Below, piece after piece: positions 42,319-51,371 of a DNA stretch of 64,000 nucleotides (the stretch's first letter is position 1; each line of letters begins with the position of its first letter). Below the pieces are notes generated by a model that saw only the letters and a program-made list of their open reading frames with translations, had not been told where the DNA came from and made no database searches. The position numbers and the translations under genes were made by a program. This stretch comes from Paraburkholderia gardini. Lineage in GTDB: Bacteria; Pseudomonadota; Gammaproteobacteria; Burkholderiales; Burkholderiaceae. Where the stretch lies: positions 248,001 through 312,000 of the forward strand of contig NZ_CAJQYY010000002.1 of NCBI RefSeq assembly GCF_907164575.1, written 5' to 3'.

Positions 42319-44700
42319 ATGAGTACCTATGACATGAACGAATACACCCCTTCGTCCGGTGGCGACGAAGATGCGGTGATGCGCGACATGATGCGGATGA
42401 TCGTCGAGCAGATCTGGTGGGTGATCGGGATCGCGGCATGCGTGATCCTGGCAGCCACGGTCTATACGAAGATCGCCACGCCGATCTATTCCGCCGACGC
42501 GTTAATTCAGGTCGAATCCGGCAACGCGAGTAACAGTTCGACTTCCCAGGCACTGTCTTCGCTCGTGCCGTCGGGTGCGATGCACACCGACGCCGAGATC
42601 GAGATCATCAAGAGCCGCGCGGTGGTCGAGCCGGTGGTCGAGCAGTTCAAGCTGAACTTCGGCGCGTGGCCGAAAACGATGCCGTATCTCGGCCGCATCA
42701 CGTCGATCTTCGCGCATCCCGGTCATCCGCTCGGCGCCCTCTTCGGCATGCGTTCGTACGCGTGGGGCGGCGAGGAGTTTTCGCTCGACTCGATCAGCGT
42801 ACCGAAGTATCTCGAAGGATCCCAGCTGACGCTGCGCGCGCTCGGCAACGGCGGCTACCAGCTGTTCGACCAGCACGGCAAGCTGCTGCTGACCGGCGTT
42901 GCCGGGCAACGCGCGACGGGCAGCGACATCACGATGCTCGTCACCACACTGGTTGCCCACGCCGGCACCAACTTCTACGTGATGCGCTACAACCAGCTCG
43001 ATGCGGTAGGCGGCCTGGCGGGCGGTCTGCAAGTCGTCGAGAAAGGACGCGAAACGGGCGTCGTGCAGCTGTCGTACATGGGCACCAATCCGCATGCGAT
43101 CACCGCGATCACCAACGCGGTGGCCGCTTCCTATCTGAAACACCGTCAGGAACGCGCGCAGGAGGAAGCGAGCCGGATGCTGTCGTTCCTGAACAGCGAA
43201 ATGCCGCGCCTGCGAAGCGAAGTGCGTCGGGCCGAAACCGCGCTGTCCGAGTATCAGTCCCGCAGCGGTTCGTTCCAGCCGACCCAGGAGGCAGGCGTGT
43301 ATCTGTCCGGCGGCCTCGAATACGAGAAGCAGATCGCCACGCTGCGCATCGCGCGCGCGCAGTTGCTCACGCGCTTCACGGCCGAGAGTCCCGAAGTGCA
43401 GACCGTCGACGCGCAACTGGCGGCGATGACGCGCGAAAAAGCACGCTTCGAAGATCACTTCAAGACGCTGCCGGGGTCCGAACGCGAGGCCATGTCGCTG
43501 CAACGCGACGCGAAGGTTGCCGAGGAAATCTACGTTGCGTTACTGAACAAGATCCAGGAGCTGTCGATTACACGCGCTGGAACAATCGGCAATGTGCACA
43601 TCATCGACGAGGCACTGCTGCCCTCTTCGCCGGTACGGCCGAAATCAGCGCTGATCATCTCGGCGAGCGTCGTACTCGGCATCATCGCGGGTGTGCTGTT
43701 CGCGTTCTGCCGCCGGACGTTCTTCACCGGCGTCGCGGATCCGGAATTCGTCGAACGCCGTTTTCACATGCCGATCTTCGGATCGATCCCCTTTAGCGCC
43801 GAACAGGCTCACAGCGACCGGCTTGCAGTGAACATGAGCCAGGCTGCGCTGCAAGGCCCGGCAGCGCGCCCCGCGCTCTCGCAGATCGTGCCGGCAGGCA
43901 TCGCGCGACTCGTCCAGCCCCGCCGGCCGGCGACCGTTACCGTGCCGGCCGGCACGCAGACGATCGTGCCGCCCGCCCACGCGCCGATGCGCCCGCTACT
44001 GGTCAAGACGCATCCATTCGACACGTCCGTCGAAGGGCTGCGCGGCCTGCGCGCAACGCTGCAATTCGGCCTGATCGATGCCCCGAACCGCGTGGTGGCA
44101 TTCACAAGCCCGGCGCCCTCGGATGGCAAGAGCTTTTTGTGCGCGAACCTCGCTGCCCTGCTTGCCGAGACAGGCAAGCGCGTGTTGCTGATCGACGCCG
44201 ACCTGCGTCGCGGCCGTCTCGCGCAATACCTCGGCCGCTCGCCGAATGGTGGTCTCACTGAACTGCTGACAGGTCAGGTCGATCTCGAAGTGGCGGCGCG
44301 CGCGACGGGTGTCGAAGGTCTGCACTTCATCGCCGCGGGCGCCTATCCGCCCAACCCGTCCGAAATCCTGACGTCGGCGCGGTTCACCGAAGTTCTCGCG
44401 CGCCTCGAACAGCGGTTCGATCTGGTGATCGTCGACACGCCACCGCTGCTCGCGGTGGCCGATGCCGCGATCGTCGCGAACATCGCCGGCTCGACAGTAC
44501 TCGTCATGCGGGCGGGCGCGCATACCGAACGCAACATCGCCGAATCGCTGAAGAAGCTGCGCCGTGCGCGTGCCCGGCTTATCGGCGGCGTGATGAACGC
44601 AGTACCGGTGAAAAGCGGCGGTCGTTACGGCTCGTACGACTATGCGTATGCGTACACCTATACCGCTGGCGATCCGGCGGGCGGGACAACCAGGCGCTAG
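42319..44700 (+). CDS. wzc: polysaccharide co-polymerase / BY-kinase Wzc
   Basis: A 793-residue inner-membrane protein controlling EPS chain length and export. An N-terminal Wzz segment and membrane helix (about 30-55), a long periplasmic part with coiled coil (about 270-400, then a GNVR-type region), a second helix (about 440-465), and a cytosolic tyrosine kinase: Walker A SPAPSDGKSF (about 597-606), Walker A' VLLIDADLRRG, Walker B LVIVDTPPLL. The C-terminal tail has six tyrosines in YGSYDYAYAYTY for autophosphorylation. GGAG precedes the ATG. No Wzb phosphatase gene lies beside it. Confidence 0.95.
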   Translation: MSTYDMNEYTPSSGGDEDAVMRDMMRMIVEQIWWVIGIAACVILAATVYTKIATPIYSADALIQVESGNASNSSTSQALSSLVPSGAMHTDAEIEIIKSRAVVEPVVEQFKLNFGAWPKTMPYLGRITSIFAHPGHPLGALFGMRSYAWGGEEFSLDSISVPKYLEGSQLTLRALGNGGYQLFDQHGKLLLTGVAGQRATGSDITMLVTTLVAHAGTNFYVMRYNQLDAVGGLAGGLQVVEKGRETGVVQLSYMGTNPHAITAITNAVAASYLKHRQERAQEEASRMLSFLNSEMPRLRSEVRRAETALSEYQSRSGSFQPTQEAGVYLSGGLEYEKQIATLRIARAQLLTRFTAESPEVQTVDAQLAAMTREKARFEDHFKTLPGSEREAMSLQRDAKVAEEIYVALLNKIQELSITRAGTIGNVHIIDEALLPSSPVRPKSALIISASVVLGIIAGVLFAFCRRTFFTGVADPEFVERRFHMPIFGSIPFSAEQAHSDRLAVNMSQAALQGPAARPALSQIVPAGIARLVQPRRPATVTVPAGTQTIVPPAHAPMRPLLVKTHPFDTSVEGLRGLRATLQFGLIDAPNRVVAFTSPAPSDGKSFLCANLAALLAETGKRVLLIDADLRRGRLAQYLGRSPNGGLTELLTGQVDLEVAARATGVEGLHFIAAGAYPPNPSEILTSARFTEVLARLEQRFDLVIVDTPPLLAVADAAIVANIAGSTVLVMRAGAHTERNIAESLKKLRRARARLIGGVMNAVPVKSGGRYGSYDYAYAYTYTAGDPAGGTTRR

Positions 44701-44737
44701 GCTACGCCGCGCCCAGGTAGTCGGAGAAGTAATCGCG

Positions 44738-44776
44738 AAAAAAGGGCCGCGCCGGAAAACCGGCGCGGCCCTTTTT
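44738..44776. terminator. bidirectional rho-independent terminator
   Basis: A perfect 12-bp GC stem (44744-44755 with 44760-44771), loop AAAA, is followed by five T on the plus strand and preceded by six A, which give six T on the minus strand. It ends both wzc and the convergent GT4 gene. Confidence 0.93.
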
Positions 44777-44819
44777 ACCTGTCGCGGTGATGAAATACCA
44801 GGGATTCAGAACAACACGT

Positions 44820-46025
44820 TCATCGGCCCCACATGCTGCCGGCCGCCGTGTTGTCGCCGGGCCACGATGTGACCTCTGCGTCCGGCAGACTGTCGTGCTG
44901 GCGGCCCCCGGCACCGGCGGCCGCAATTGTCCGCGTAACTTCGTTCATGAATGCACGCTGGAAATGCGCGGCCGAAAAACGTTCCGCGTTCGCCCTGCAG
45001 GCAGCCGGCGAAATCATCGAACGCTGGCGTTCGAAGCGCTCCACGGCCTCCTGCAATGCAGCGACGGTCTGTTGCCTGAAAAACAGCCCGGTAGGATGCG
45101 GCTCGCCGACTGGCCGCACCGTTTCCAGCACGCCGCCCTTGCCGTATGCGATCACCGGCGTCCCGCATGCCTGTGCCTCGACCGGCGCGATGCCGAAGTC
45201 TTCCTCCGCGGCGAACACGAACGCCTTCGCGCGCTGCATGTAGTCTTTCAGACTGGCAAACGGCTGATAGCCGAGGATCGTTACATTGGGACCGGCATTC
45301 GCGCGAATCGCGGCCATCTGCGGGCCATCCCCGATCACGACCAGGCGACGGTCCGGCATCGACGAAAAAGCAGCGACAATCAGGTCGATGCGTTTATAAG
45401 GCACCATCCGCGACGCCGTCAGATAGAAATCGTCTTTCAGCGCGCAGAGGTCGAAGCGGTGAACGTCGACCGGCGGCGCAATGACAACGGCATTGCGCCG
45501 GTAGGTCTTCATCATGCGGCGCGCGACGAACTGCGAATTCGCGATCAGGCAATCGACCCCATTCGCCGAACGCGCATCCCAACTGCGCAGATAATGCAGC
45601 AATGCCCGCGTCGCCCACGAACGGGGGCCACGTGTCAGCTTCGCCTCGCGCAGATACTGATGCTGCAGATCCCACGCGTAACGCATCGGAGAATGCACGT
45701 AGCTGACATGTGTCTGGTCTGGTCCGACCAGCACGCCCTTCGCGACCGCGTACGAACTCGTAATGATCAGATCGTAGCTGGAGAGGTCGAACTGTTCGAC
45801 GGCGAGCGGCATGAGTGGCAAATAGCCGCGATAACGCCGGCGCGCGAACGGCAGCTTCTGGATGAACGATGTGTTCACGGCCTTGCCGCATACCGCGGAG
45901 CGATCGTCCATGAAGTCGACCATGCAGAAAAGGTCCGCGTCGGGGAAGCACCGGATAATCTGTTCCAGCACTTTCTCCGCTCCCCCCGGCGCGACGAGCC
46001 AGTCGTGCACGATCGCCACTTTCAT
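44820..46025 (-). CDS. glycosyltransferase family 4
   Basis: A 401-residue GT-B enzyme of the kind often annotated as mannosyltransferase in EPS loci. It begins MKVAIVHDWLVAPGGAEKVL; YVHSPMRYAWD and NSQFVARRM are typical acceptor-domain parts; the donor domain has YLTASRMVPYKRIDLIV, GDGPQM and E-x7-E in EDFGIAPVEAQACGTPV. ATG 46025 follows GGTGGAGAAATC. It is transcribed divergently from the next GT4, with a 127-bp shared promoter region. Confidence 0.9.
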   Translation of the reverse strand: MKVAIVHDWLVAPGGAEKVLEQIIRCFPDADLFCMVDFMDDRSAVCGKAVNTSFIQKLPFARRRYRGYLPLMPLAVEQFDLSSYDLIITSSYAVAKGVLVGPDQTHVSYVHSPMRYAWDLQHQYLREAKLTRGPRSWATRALLHYLRSWDARSANGVDCLIANSQFVARRMMKTYRRNAVVIAPPVDVHRFDLCALKDDFYLTASRMVPYKRIDLIVAAFSSMPDRRLVVIGDGPQMAAIRANAGPNVTILGYQPFASLKDYMQRAKAFVFAAEEDFGIAPVEAQACGTPVIAYGKGGVLETVRPVGEPHPTGLFFRQQTVAALQEAVERFERQRSMISPAACRANAERFSAAHFQRAFMNEVTRTIAAAGAGGRQHDSLPDAEVTSWPGDNTAAGSMWGR

Positions 46026-46152
46026 GATTTCTCCACCTCTGGAAAGGTCAACGACCATCACACCGAGTGTATCGGGCGCGTCGCTTGCACAGCGTGCGTA
46101 TGGCCACACTGAACGGGCAACAGAGCGTGAATAATGAGGACTCGCCGGTCGC

Positions 46153-47484
46153 ATGCGACTGCCTGTTTTTCACGCTTCGCTTTCCCCGCACGCCTGGACC
46201 GGTCAACCGATGAACGCCCCCCGCCTCACACGTCGTTTCGCTCCCGTCGAGATGGCTGCCACGAGCAGCGCGGGGCATTCCGATGAACACGTACTCGAGC
46301 CGGCGGCATCGGCCACGGTCCTCTTTGTCGATCAGAGCGGACAACTCGGCGGCGCGGAATTGTCCCTGCTTCCGCTTGCGGAGCGATGCGCCGCGCGCAG
46401 CGAGGTGCTGTTGCTGTCGGACGGACCCTTTCGCGCACGGCTGGAAGCGCTTGGCGTGCGCGTGCGCGTAACGAGCAATGCGAACGTCGCGGCCATCAAC
46501 CGTGAAGCGTTGCGGCCTGGCTGGCTACGTGCATTACCTGGCATCCTCGCGCAGGTGCGCACGATCGCCGCGCAGGCGAAGCGCTTCGACGTTCTGTTCC
46601 TGAACACGCAGAAAGCGCTGGTGCTGGGTGCGCTCGGCAAACCGTTGCATCGCCGGCCTGTCATCTGGCATGTGCGTGACATCATGACGCGTGATCACTT
46701 CGGGCGCGTCCAGTTGCACATCGTCCGCTGGCTCGTGCGCCATGTGACCGATCAGGTCGTCGCCAATTCGCGGGCGAGCGCCGATGCACTGATCGCGTTG
46801 ACCGGCCTGCCCGCCGACGCGGTGCCGGTCGTCCACAACGGCATCGACGCGCGCACGTTCGCGCAGGTCGATGCCAGCGATATCCGCGCGCTGCGTCATC
46901 GCCTGGGGCTGCCACAGGACGCGTGGCTCGCGGGCCTCTTTGGCCGTCTCGCGCCGTGGAAAGGCCAGCATATAGCCCTTGAGGCCCTCGCGCGATTACC
47001 CGGCGTGCACCTCGTGCTGGTCGGCGCCGCGCTCTTCGGCGAAGACGATTACGCGCAGGCATTGCGTCAGCAGGCTGATCGGCTCGGGATCGCGGATCGC
47101 GTGCATTTCGCCGGGTTTCGCGACGACATGCCGGCATGGATGAAGGCGATGGACCTGATCCTGCATACGTCGACGGAACCCGAGCCGTTCGGACGGGTGA
47201 TCATCGAGGGAATGGCGGCCTCGCGGCCGGTGGTGGCCGCGGCGGCCGGCGGCGTGCTTGAAATACTGCGGCATCGTGAGAACGGCTGGCTGGTGCAGCC
47301 CGGCGACGTGCCGGGCTTCGTCGAGGCTATCGACACATTGCACCTCGCGCCGGCGTTTGCGCGGCAACTTGCCAGCCAGGCGTTCAGCGACGTGCAGCGA
47401 CATTTCTCGCTCGACAGCTATCTGCGGAACATGACCCGCATCATTGCGCACACGGCCCGCGACGAACCCAGCGCGGACCGGTGA
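46153..47484 (+). CDS. glycosyltransferase family 4
   Basis: A GT-B enzyme of up to 443 residues. The fold begins near residue 55 (TVLFVDQSGQLGGAELSLL); the donor domain has LFGRLAPWKGQHIALEAL and the E-x7-E motif EPFGRVIIEGMAASRPV. The start is uncertain: ATG 46153 or ATG 46210; the first 50 residues are not conserved in the fold. It stands alone on the plus strand between two minus-strand genes. Probably part of EPS repeat assembly. Confidence 0.87.
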   Translation: MRLPVFHASLSPHAWTGQPMNAPRLTRRFAPVEMAATSSAGHSDEHVLEPAASATVLFVDQSGQLGGAELSLLPLAERCAARSEVLLLSDGPFRARLEALGVRVRVTSNANVAAINREALRPGWLRALPGILAQVRTIAAQAKRFDVLFLNTQKALVLGALGKPLHRRPVIWHVRDIMTRDHFGRVQLHIVRWLVRHVTDQVVANSRASADALIALTGLPADAVPVVHNGIDARTFAQVDASDIRALRHRLGLPQDAWLAGLFGRLAPWKGQHIALEALARLPGVHLVLVGAALFGEDDYAQALRQQADRLGIADRVHFAGFRDDMPAWMKAMDLILHTSTEPEPFGRVIIEGMAASRPVVAAAAGGVLEILRHRENGWLVQPGDVPGFVEAIDTLHLAPAFARQLASQAFSDVQRHFSLDSYLRNMTRIIAHTARDEPSADR

Positions 47485-47529
47485 AGGGCGCGCCGGTTTC
47501 CCCGACGCGACCTTGTGCGGGCCGCAATG

Positions 47530-48264
47530 TCAGCTCAGGCAGACGAACTGGCGGTAGCTGTATTTGCGGATCGACGGATAGCGATACAGATACTGGTCGA
47601 TCCTGACCGCACGATGATCGAAACGTCCCCGCAACAGGTAGCGCGACGCCATCAGCATGAAGACCATTTCCGGATATTCGGTCTCGACGTCGAAATGCCT
47701 GCGCAGATGATCGATCTCATAGGGCGCGAGCGGCGATTCATCAGGATCGCCATATTTCGGCACCCACAACTTGCCGATCACGTGGTTGCGGAACCACATC
47801 ATCATGTTGCTGGTCGCGTTGTTTTCCCAGAAGAACGCACGGCCGCCGAGCTTGATCGCCCGGCGAAGCGCGGCGGCGAATTCTGAAAACGGTTCGATGT
47901 GATGCAGGATCATCGCGCCAAAAACGAAGTCGGACGGCTCAAGCAGTGCAATATCCTGCGCCGACAGCACGCGCGGTGAAATGTTGTCGATGTGATGTTG
48001 CGCGCAGTAGCGTTTCAGGTTGTCGACGGCCACCGGGCTCAGATCGATGCTCACCACGTTCGCGCCCATCGAGGCAAAAAACAGCGAAGCCGCGCCTGCG
48101 CCGCAACCAAGATCGACAAGCGTTTTCCCCCGTATGTCGCCAAAGTGCTTGAGCGCGCGCATATACACGGGATTCTTCGGGTCCGGGACGTCGACGAGCC
48201 GCGTCTCGTCGTTACCGCGATCCTGAAAAATACCGTCCCAAAACTCCTGAGCCTGCTGTTGCAT
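47530..48264 (-). CDS. SAM-dependent methyltransferase, class I
   Basis: A 244-residue cytosolic enzyme. Motif I is TLVDLGCGAGAASLFF, followed by VVSIDLSPVAVDNLKRY, DFVFGAMILHHIEPF (motif IV) and KLGGRAFFWENNATSN. The acceptor may be a sugar of the EPS or a lipid intermediate. ATG 48264 follows CTCAGGAGACCC. Last recognisable EPS-locus gene; it follows a small orphan gene on the same strand after 170 bases. Confidence 0.85.
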   Translation of the reverse strand: MQQQAQEFWDGIFQDRGNDETRLVDVPDPKNPVYMRALKHFGDIRGKTLVDLGCGAGAASLFFASMGANVVSIDLSPVAVDNLKRYCAQHHIDNISPRVLSAQDIALLEPSDFVFGAMILHHIEPFSEFAAALRRAIKLGGRAFFWENNATSNMMMWFRNHVIGKLWVPKYGDPDESPLAPYEIDHLRRHFDVETEYPEMVFMLMASRYLLRGRFDHRAVRIDQYLYRYPSIRKYSYRQFVCLS

Positions 48265-48434
48265 CTGGGTCTCCTGAGGCGCGTGAGGCCGTGGCGGACA
48301 TACGTGATCGAGCGACGCTCGCAATGGACGCGCACGCGACAGGCGGCGCGTATCTGGACGATGCATTATTCGCAGACGATCACGGAAATTCTGTACGCAG
48401 GCCCACGCAGCACGCCGATTCCCCTGCCGGCGCA

Positions 48435-48677
48435 TCAGACGGCAGACGGGCTGCCGCGACCGCCGGTCTGCATGTCGTGCAAGGCGACGAGCATCGCCAG
48501 ATGCGCGCGTTCGCCGGCAGCTTCTTCCTCGGTCATGCCGTTGCACGCCTGCCCGCCCATGATGATGCCGAGGCACAGCCCGTAATTGCCGTTGAAGGCG
48601 ATGGGCGAGGCCGTGTCGCGCCGGACCCGTTCATAGGCGACGTCAAGCGCGCGCCTGAGATTGCGGTGGATGGTCAC
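48435..48677 (-). CDS. small conserved-looking hypothetical protein
   Basis: An 80-residue protein starting from GTG 48677, preceded by AAAGGAG at 8 bases, a strong ribosome binding site. It begins VTIHRNLRRALDVAYERVRRD and contains NGNYGLCLGIIMGGQACNGM. I recognise no family. It is soluble, basic at the N-terminus and acidic in the second half. An upstream in-frame extension lacks a good start. Confidence 0.55.
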   Translation of the reverse strand: MTIHRNLRRALDVAYERVRRDTASPIAFNGNYGLCLGIIMGGQACNGMTEEEAAGERAHLAMLVALHDMQTGGRGSPSAV

Positions 48678-48808
48678 TGATGTTTCTCCTTTCGCGTTCG
48701 GGGGAACGAGAGAAGCGTAGCGGCAGCGAGTCGCGCGGAGAAGACGGCCGAACGGGATATGGACTTCGGCGCCCATTTTTCAGGGATCCGGCCCGGTGTG
48801 CGGGAATG

Positions 48809-48845
48809 AAAAACGGCGCCGCCTGCGATCCAGTGCGACGCCGTT
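48809..48845 (-). terminator. rpiA terminator candidate
   Basis: On the minus strand AACGGCG and CGCCGTT pair (7 bp) around a 20-base partly self-complementary loop, followed by five T. It lies 40 bases after the rpiA stop. Confidence 0.55.
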
Positions 48846-48885
48846 GCGGGTCCGTCCGGATGGAACGGCTCCGGGTTGTAAGACC

Positions 48886-49581
48886 CTAGCCCTTGCTATA
48901 CCTGATCGTCTCGACGCCCGTATCCGTGCCGAGCAGGCAAAGGTCCGCGCCGCGGCCCGCGAAGAGGCCGACGGTCACCACACCCGGCCATGCGTTGACC
49001 TGCATTTCGAGCATGCGTGGATCGCTGATGCGCAGGCCCTTCACATCGATGATTTCGTTGCCGTTGTCGGTGATGAACGGCGAGCCGTCCTTCGTCACGC
49101 GAACGATGGGCACACCGCCCAGCGCCGTCACGCGGCGGCCGATCGCGGTGCGCGCCATCGGCACGACTTCGACCGGCAGCGGAAACTGGCCGAGAACGTC
49201 GACACGCTTCGTCGCGTCCGCGATGCAGACGAAAACGTCCGACACCGACGCCACGATTTTCTCGCGCGTCAGCGCCCCTCCGCCGCCCTTGATCATCGCG
49301 CCGCCATGATCGATCTCGTCGGCACCATCCACGTAGACGGGCAGCGATTCGATTTCGTTCAGATCGAACACCTTGATGCCGTGCGACTGCAGGCGCGCGG
49401 TAGTGGCGAGCGAGCTGGACACGGCACCGCGATAGCGCTGCTTCGTGAGCGCGAGTGCGTCGATGAAACAGTTCGCGGTCGAGCCAGTACCAACGCCGAT
49501 GACGACGCCTTCGGGCACGTTGGCGTTCACATAGTCGGCGGCGGCCTGGCCGACCAGTTGCTTGAGTTCGTCCTGGGTCAT
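48886..49581 (-). CDS. rpiA: ribose-5-phosphate isomerase A
   Basis: A 231-residue cytosolic enzyme interconverting ribose-5-phosphate and ribulose-5-phosphate in the pentose phosphate pathway. Signatures: [15 protein letters not shown] (phosphate loop), [31 protein letters not shown] with the catalytic Asp/Glu, REKIVAS and GMFAGR-like [13 protein letters not shown] near the end. Length is typical. It is a housekeeping gene; proximity to the pentose-type operon at 50.7-60.1 kb may be coincidental. Confidence 0.96.
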   Translation of the reverse strand: MTQDELKQLVGQAAADYVNANVPEGVVIGVGTGSTANCFIDALALTKQRYRGAVSSSLATTARLQSHGIKVFDLNEIESLPVYVDGADEIDHGGAMIKGGGGALTREKIVASVSDVFVCIADATKRVDVLGQFPLPVEVVPMARTAIGRRVTALGGVPIVRVTKDGSPFITDNGNEIIDVKGLRISDPRMLEMQVNAWPGVVTVGLFAGRGADLCLLGTDTGVETIRYSKG

Positions 49582-49637
49582 GGGAGAAATAACCGAAAAA
49601 AGAGGTGCAGGCGGAAAACCGCGAGTTTACCGGAAGT

Positions 49638-50531
49638 TCACGGTGCGGCCGTTGAACCGGCCGCGGCAGCATTCATGTAGCGATCGAGCAGCGCCTGTGC
49701 AATCGCATCGGTTTCCGCGTCAGGATTGCCCGCGTAGTCGCGCGGCCGAAAGTGCATCTGGAACGCGGCGAACACCCGCCGCGTGCGATCGTCCAGCACG
49801 CCGTCGGTCGCGACTTCGTAGCCGTAACGCGCGAGCTTCTGCTGAAGGCCACGCACGTCGACCGGTGCCGACGGATCGCGTCCCGCCAGATGCGCGGCCA
49901 CCGCCGACGCGTCGGGCCACGCGCCGATGCCGGCATCGTAGAGCTGCTTCCACGGAAACAGCGGACCGGGATCGATCTTGCGCTGAGGCGCGATATCGCT
50001 ATGACCGACGACACGCGTCGGCGGAATGCTGTAGCGCGTGACGATGTCTCTGGCGAGGCGAATCAGCGCGTCGACCTGGGCCGGCGGGTACGGCTGCCAG
50101 CTGCGGCCCTGGGGGGTGTCGACGGGACCGAGGTTGACGTTCTCGATTCCGATCGAAGCCGCATTCAGTTCGGTCGTGCCCTGCCAGTAGCTCGTACCCG
50201 CATGCCACGCGCGCTGGCTCTCGGGCACCAGCTGGAAAACCACGGGCTCGCCGTGTTCGATCCGGGGGGCGTCCGGCACGACGTAATGGGCGCTGACGCC
50301 CTCGGTGGTCAGCACCTGCAGCGACTTCGCTTCGTCGATTTCGGTGTAGTGCATCACGAGAAACCGCACGCGCGAGTCGGCATTCTGGGCATGCCGGCTC
50401 GTATCGGCGAGATAGGTGCCGCGCTCGACCATCGTCGTCGTGCAGGCGGCGAGCAACGCGGTACAGAAGGCGAGCGCTGCCGCGCGCATGAGGCACCTGA
50501 CGCGGGCGCGATTTACATCCATTGAATTCAT
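49638..50531 (-). CDS. amiD: N-acetylmuramoyl-L-alanine amidase, AmiD-like lipoprotein
   Basis: A 297-residue outer-membrane-type lipoprotein (lipobox LAAC, C30). The amidase_2 domain has the zinc ligands in LVMHYTE and GHSDIAPQRKIDPGP, plus SAHYVVP and ERAWHAG-like QRAWHAGTSYWQG; the C-terminal part is a peptidoglycan-binding domain (VRGLQQKLARYGYEV, TRRVFAAFQMHFRP). This is the AmiD layout; it cleaves MurNAc-L-Ala bonds in wall fragments. Start may be ATG 50531, 50522 or 50489. A TAGAAT hexamer about 110 bases upstream may be its -10. Confidence 0.91.
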   Translation of the reverse strand: MNSMDVNRARVRCLMRAAALAFCTALLAACTTTMVERGTYLADTSRHAQNADSRVRFLVMHYTEIDEAKSLQVLTTEGVSAHYVVPDAPRIEHGEPVVFQLVPESQRAWHAGTSYWQGTTELNAASIGIENVNLGPVDTPQGRSWQPYPPAQVDALIRLARDIVTRYSIPPTRVVGHSDIAPQRKIDPGPLFPWKQLYDAGIGAWPDASAVAAHLAGRDPSAPVDVRGLQQKLARYGYEVATDGVLDDRTRRVFAAFQMHFRPRDYAGNPDAETDAIAQALLDRYMNAAAAGSTAAP

Positions 50532-50696
50532 GTCACTGCGTAGTCCGGGACGCCGGGGGCCGATGAGTTTTGTCGACGCCAGCACGATTGAAATGAAACA
50601 GGCCATGTCCTGCGAACCACAACGCAGACCACGTTGCCCGACATTCTAGTCGGCTATCGGGATGAAGTCGTGCCAACTCCCAAGGGACGTACCCGG

Positions 50697-51326
50697 TCAA
50701 TCGCCCGCCAACGCGCCGCGCAACGCCTCCAGAAAGCGCAGATACGCGGTCGCGCCCGGATCGGGGTGGCCGATACTGCGCTCCTGCACCCAGGCTGCCC
50801 GGCCCTTCTGCGACTGCAAACCCGCCGTCGCCTCGATCCTCGCGCGCGCCGTATCGATCATCGAGGCAAGCAGCGCATCCGGCGCCTCCTGCGACGCCTC
50901 AAGCGCATCCAGACTGGGCACCAGCGCATCGAGCACGGTCTTGTCGCCAACCTTGCTCTTGCCACGTTCAATGATGCGCGCCGCCACCGCACGACCGATG
51001 GCGAGTGCCTCGTCCTTGCCTGCCGAGGACTTGCCCGACATCGTCTTCGCGGCGGCGAGCAGGCCGCCGCCGACCAGCGCGGCAAACGTCGACGGATTGG
51101 CCGTCGAGAAGGCCTTGCCGGCAGCAAGCAGGATGTCATTGAGCGCGGCGTCAGCGGGCAACGCCGCGAGCGCCGCGACGACCGCCGTCGAGCCGGCTTG
51201 CACCGTGATGCCGAGATCGCCGTCGCCCAACGCCGCATCAAGTTCGCGAAGCTCCTCCGCATGCGCGGGCAGCGCCGCTAGCGCACGGCTCAGCACAACG
51301 CGCAATTCGCTGCAGGAAACACTCAT
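50697..51326 (-). CDS. dhaL: dihydroxyacetone kinase subunit DhaL (ATP/ADP-binding)
   Basis: A 209-residue DAK2-type protein. The Mg-nucleotide aspartates sit in RELDAALGDGDLGITV, with GGGLLAAAKTMSGKSSAG and GDKTVLDALVPSLDAL typical of DhaL. With DhaK (45 bases upstream) it forms a ketose kinase. No DhaM is in the window, so it probably uses ATP directly, as in erythrulose-type kinases, or an unlinked PTS component. AGGAGGGTGGC precedes the ATG. Last gene of the nine-gene minus operon. Confidence 0.92.
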   Translation of the reverse strand: MSVSCSELRVVLSRALAALPAHAEELRELDAALGDGDLGITVQAGSTAVVAALAALPADAALNDILLAAGKAFSTANPSTFAALVGGGLLAAAKTMSGKSSAGKDEALAIGRAVAARIIERGKSKVGDKTVLDALVPSLDALEASQEAPDALLASMIDTARARIEATAGLQSQKGRAAWVQERSIGHPDPGATAYLRFLEALRGALAGD

Positions 51327-51371
51327 GCCACCCTCCTTTCAGACCGGCTTCAATCCGGCTTCAAACAGGCA

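Noticed and set aside
46026..46154. N-terminal extension of the GT4 at 44820-46025
   Set aside because: The extra 43 codons precede the GT-B fold and lie in the divergent promoter region. ATG 46025 has a strong GGAG site.
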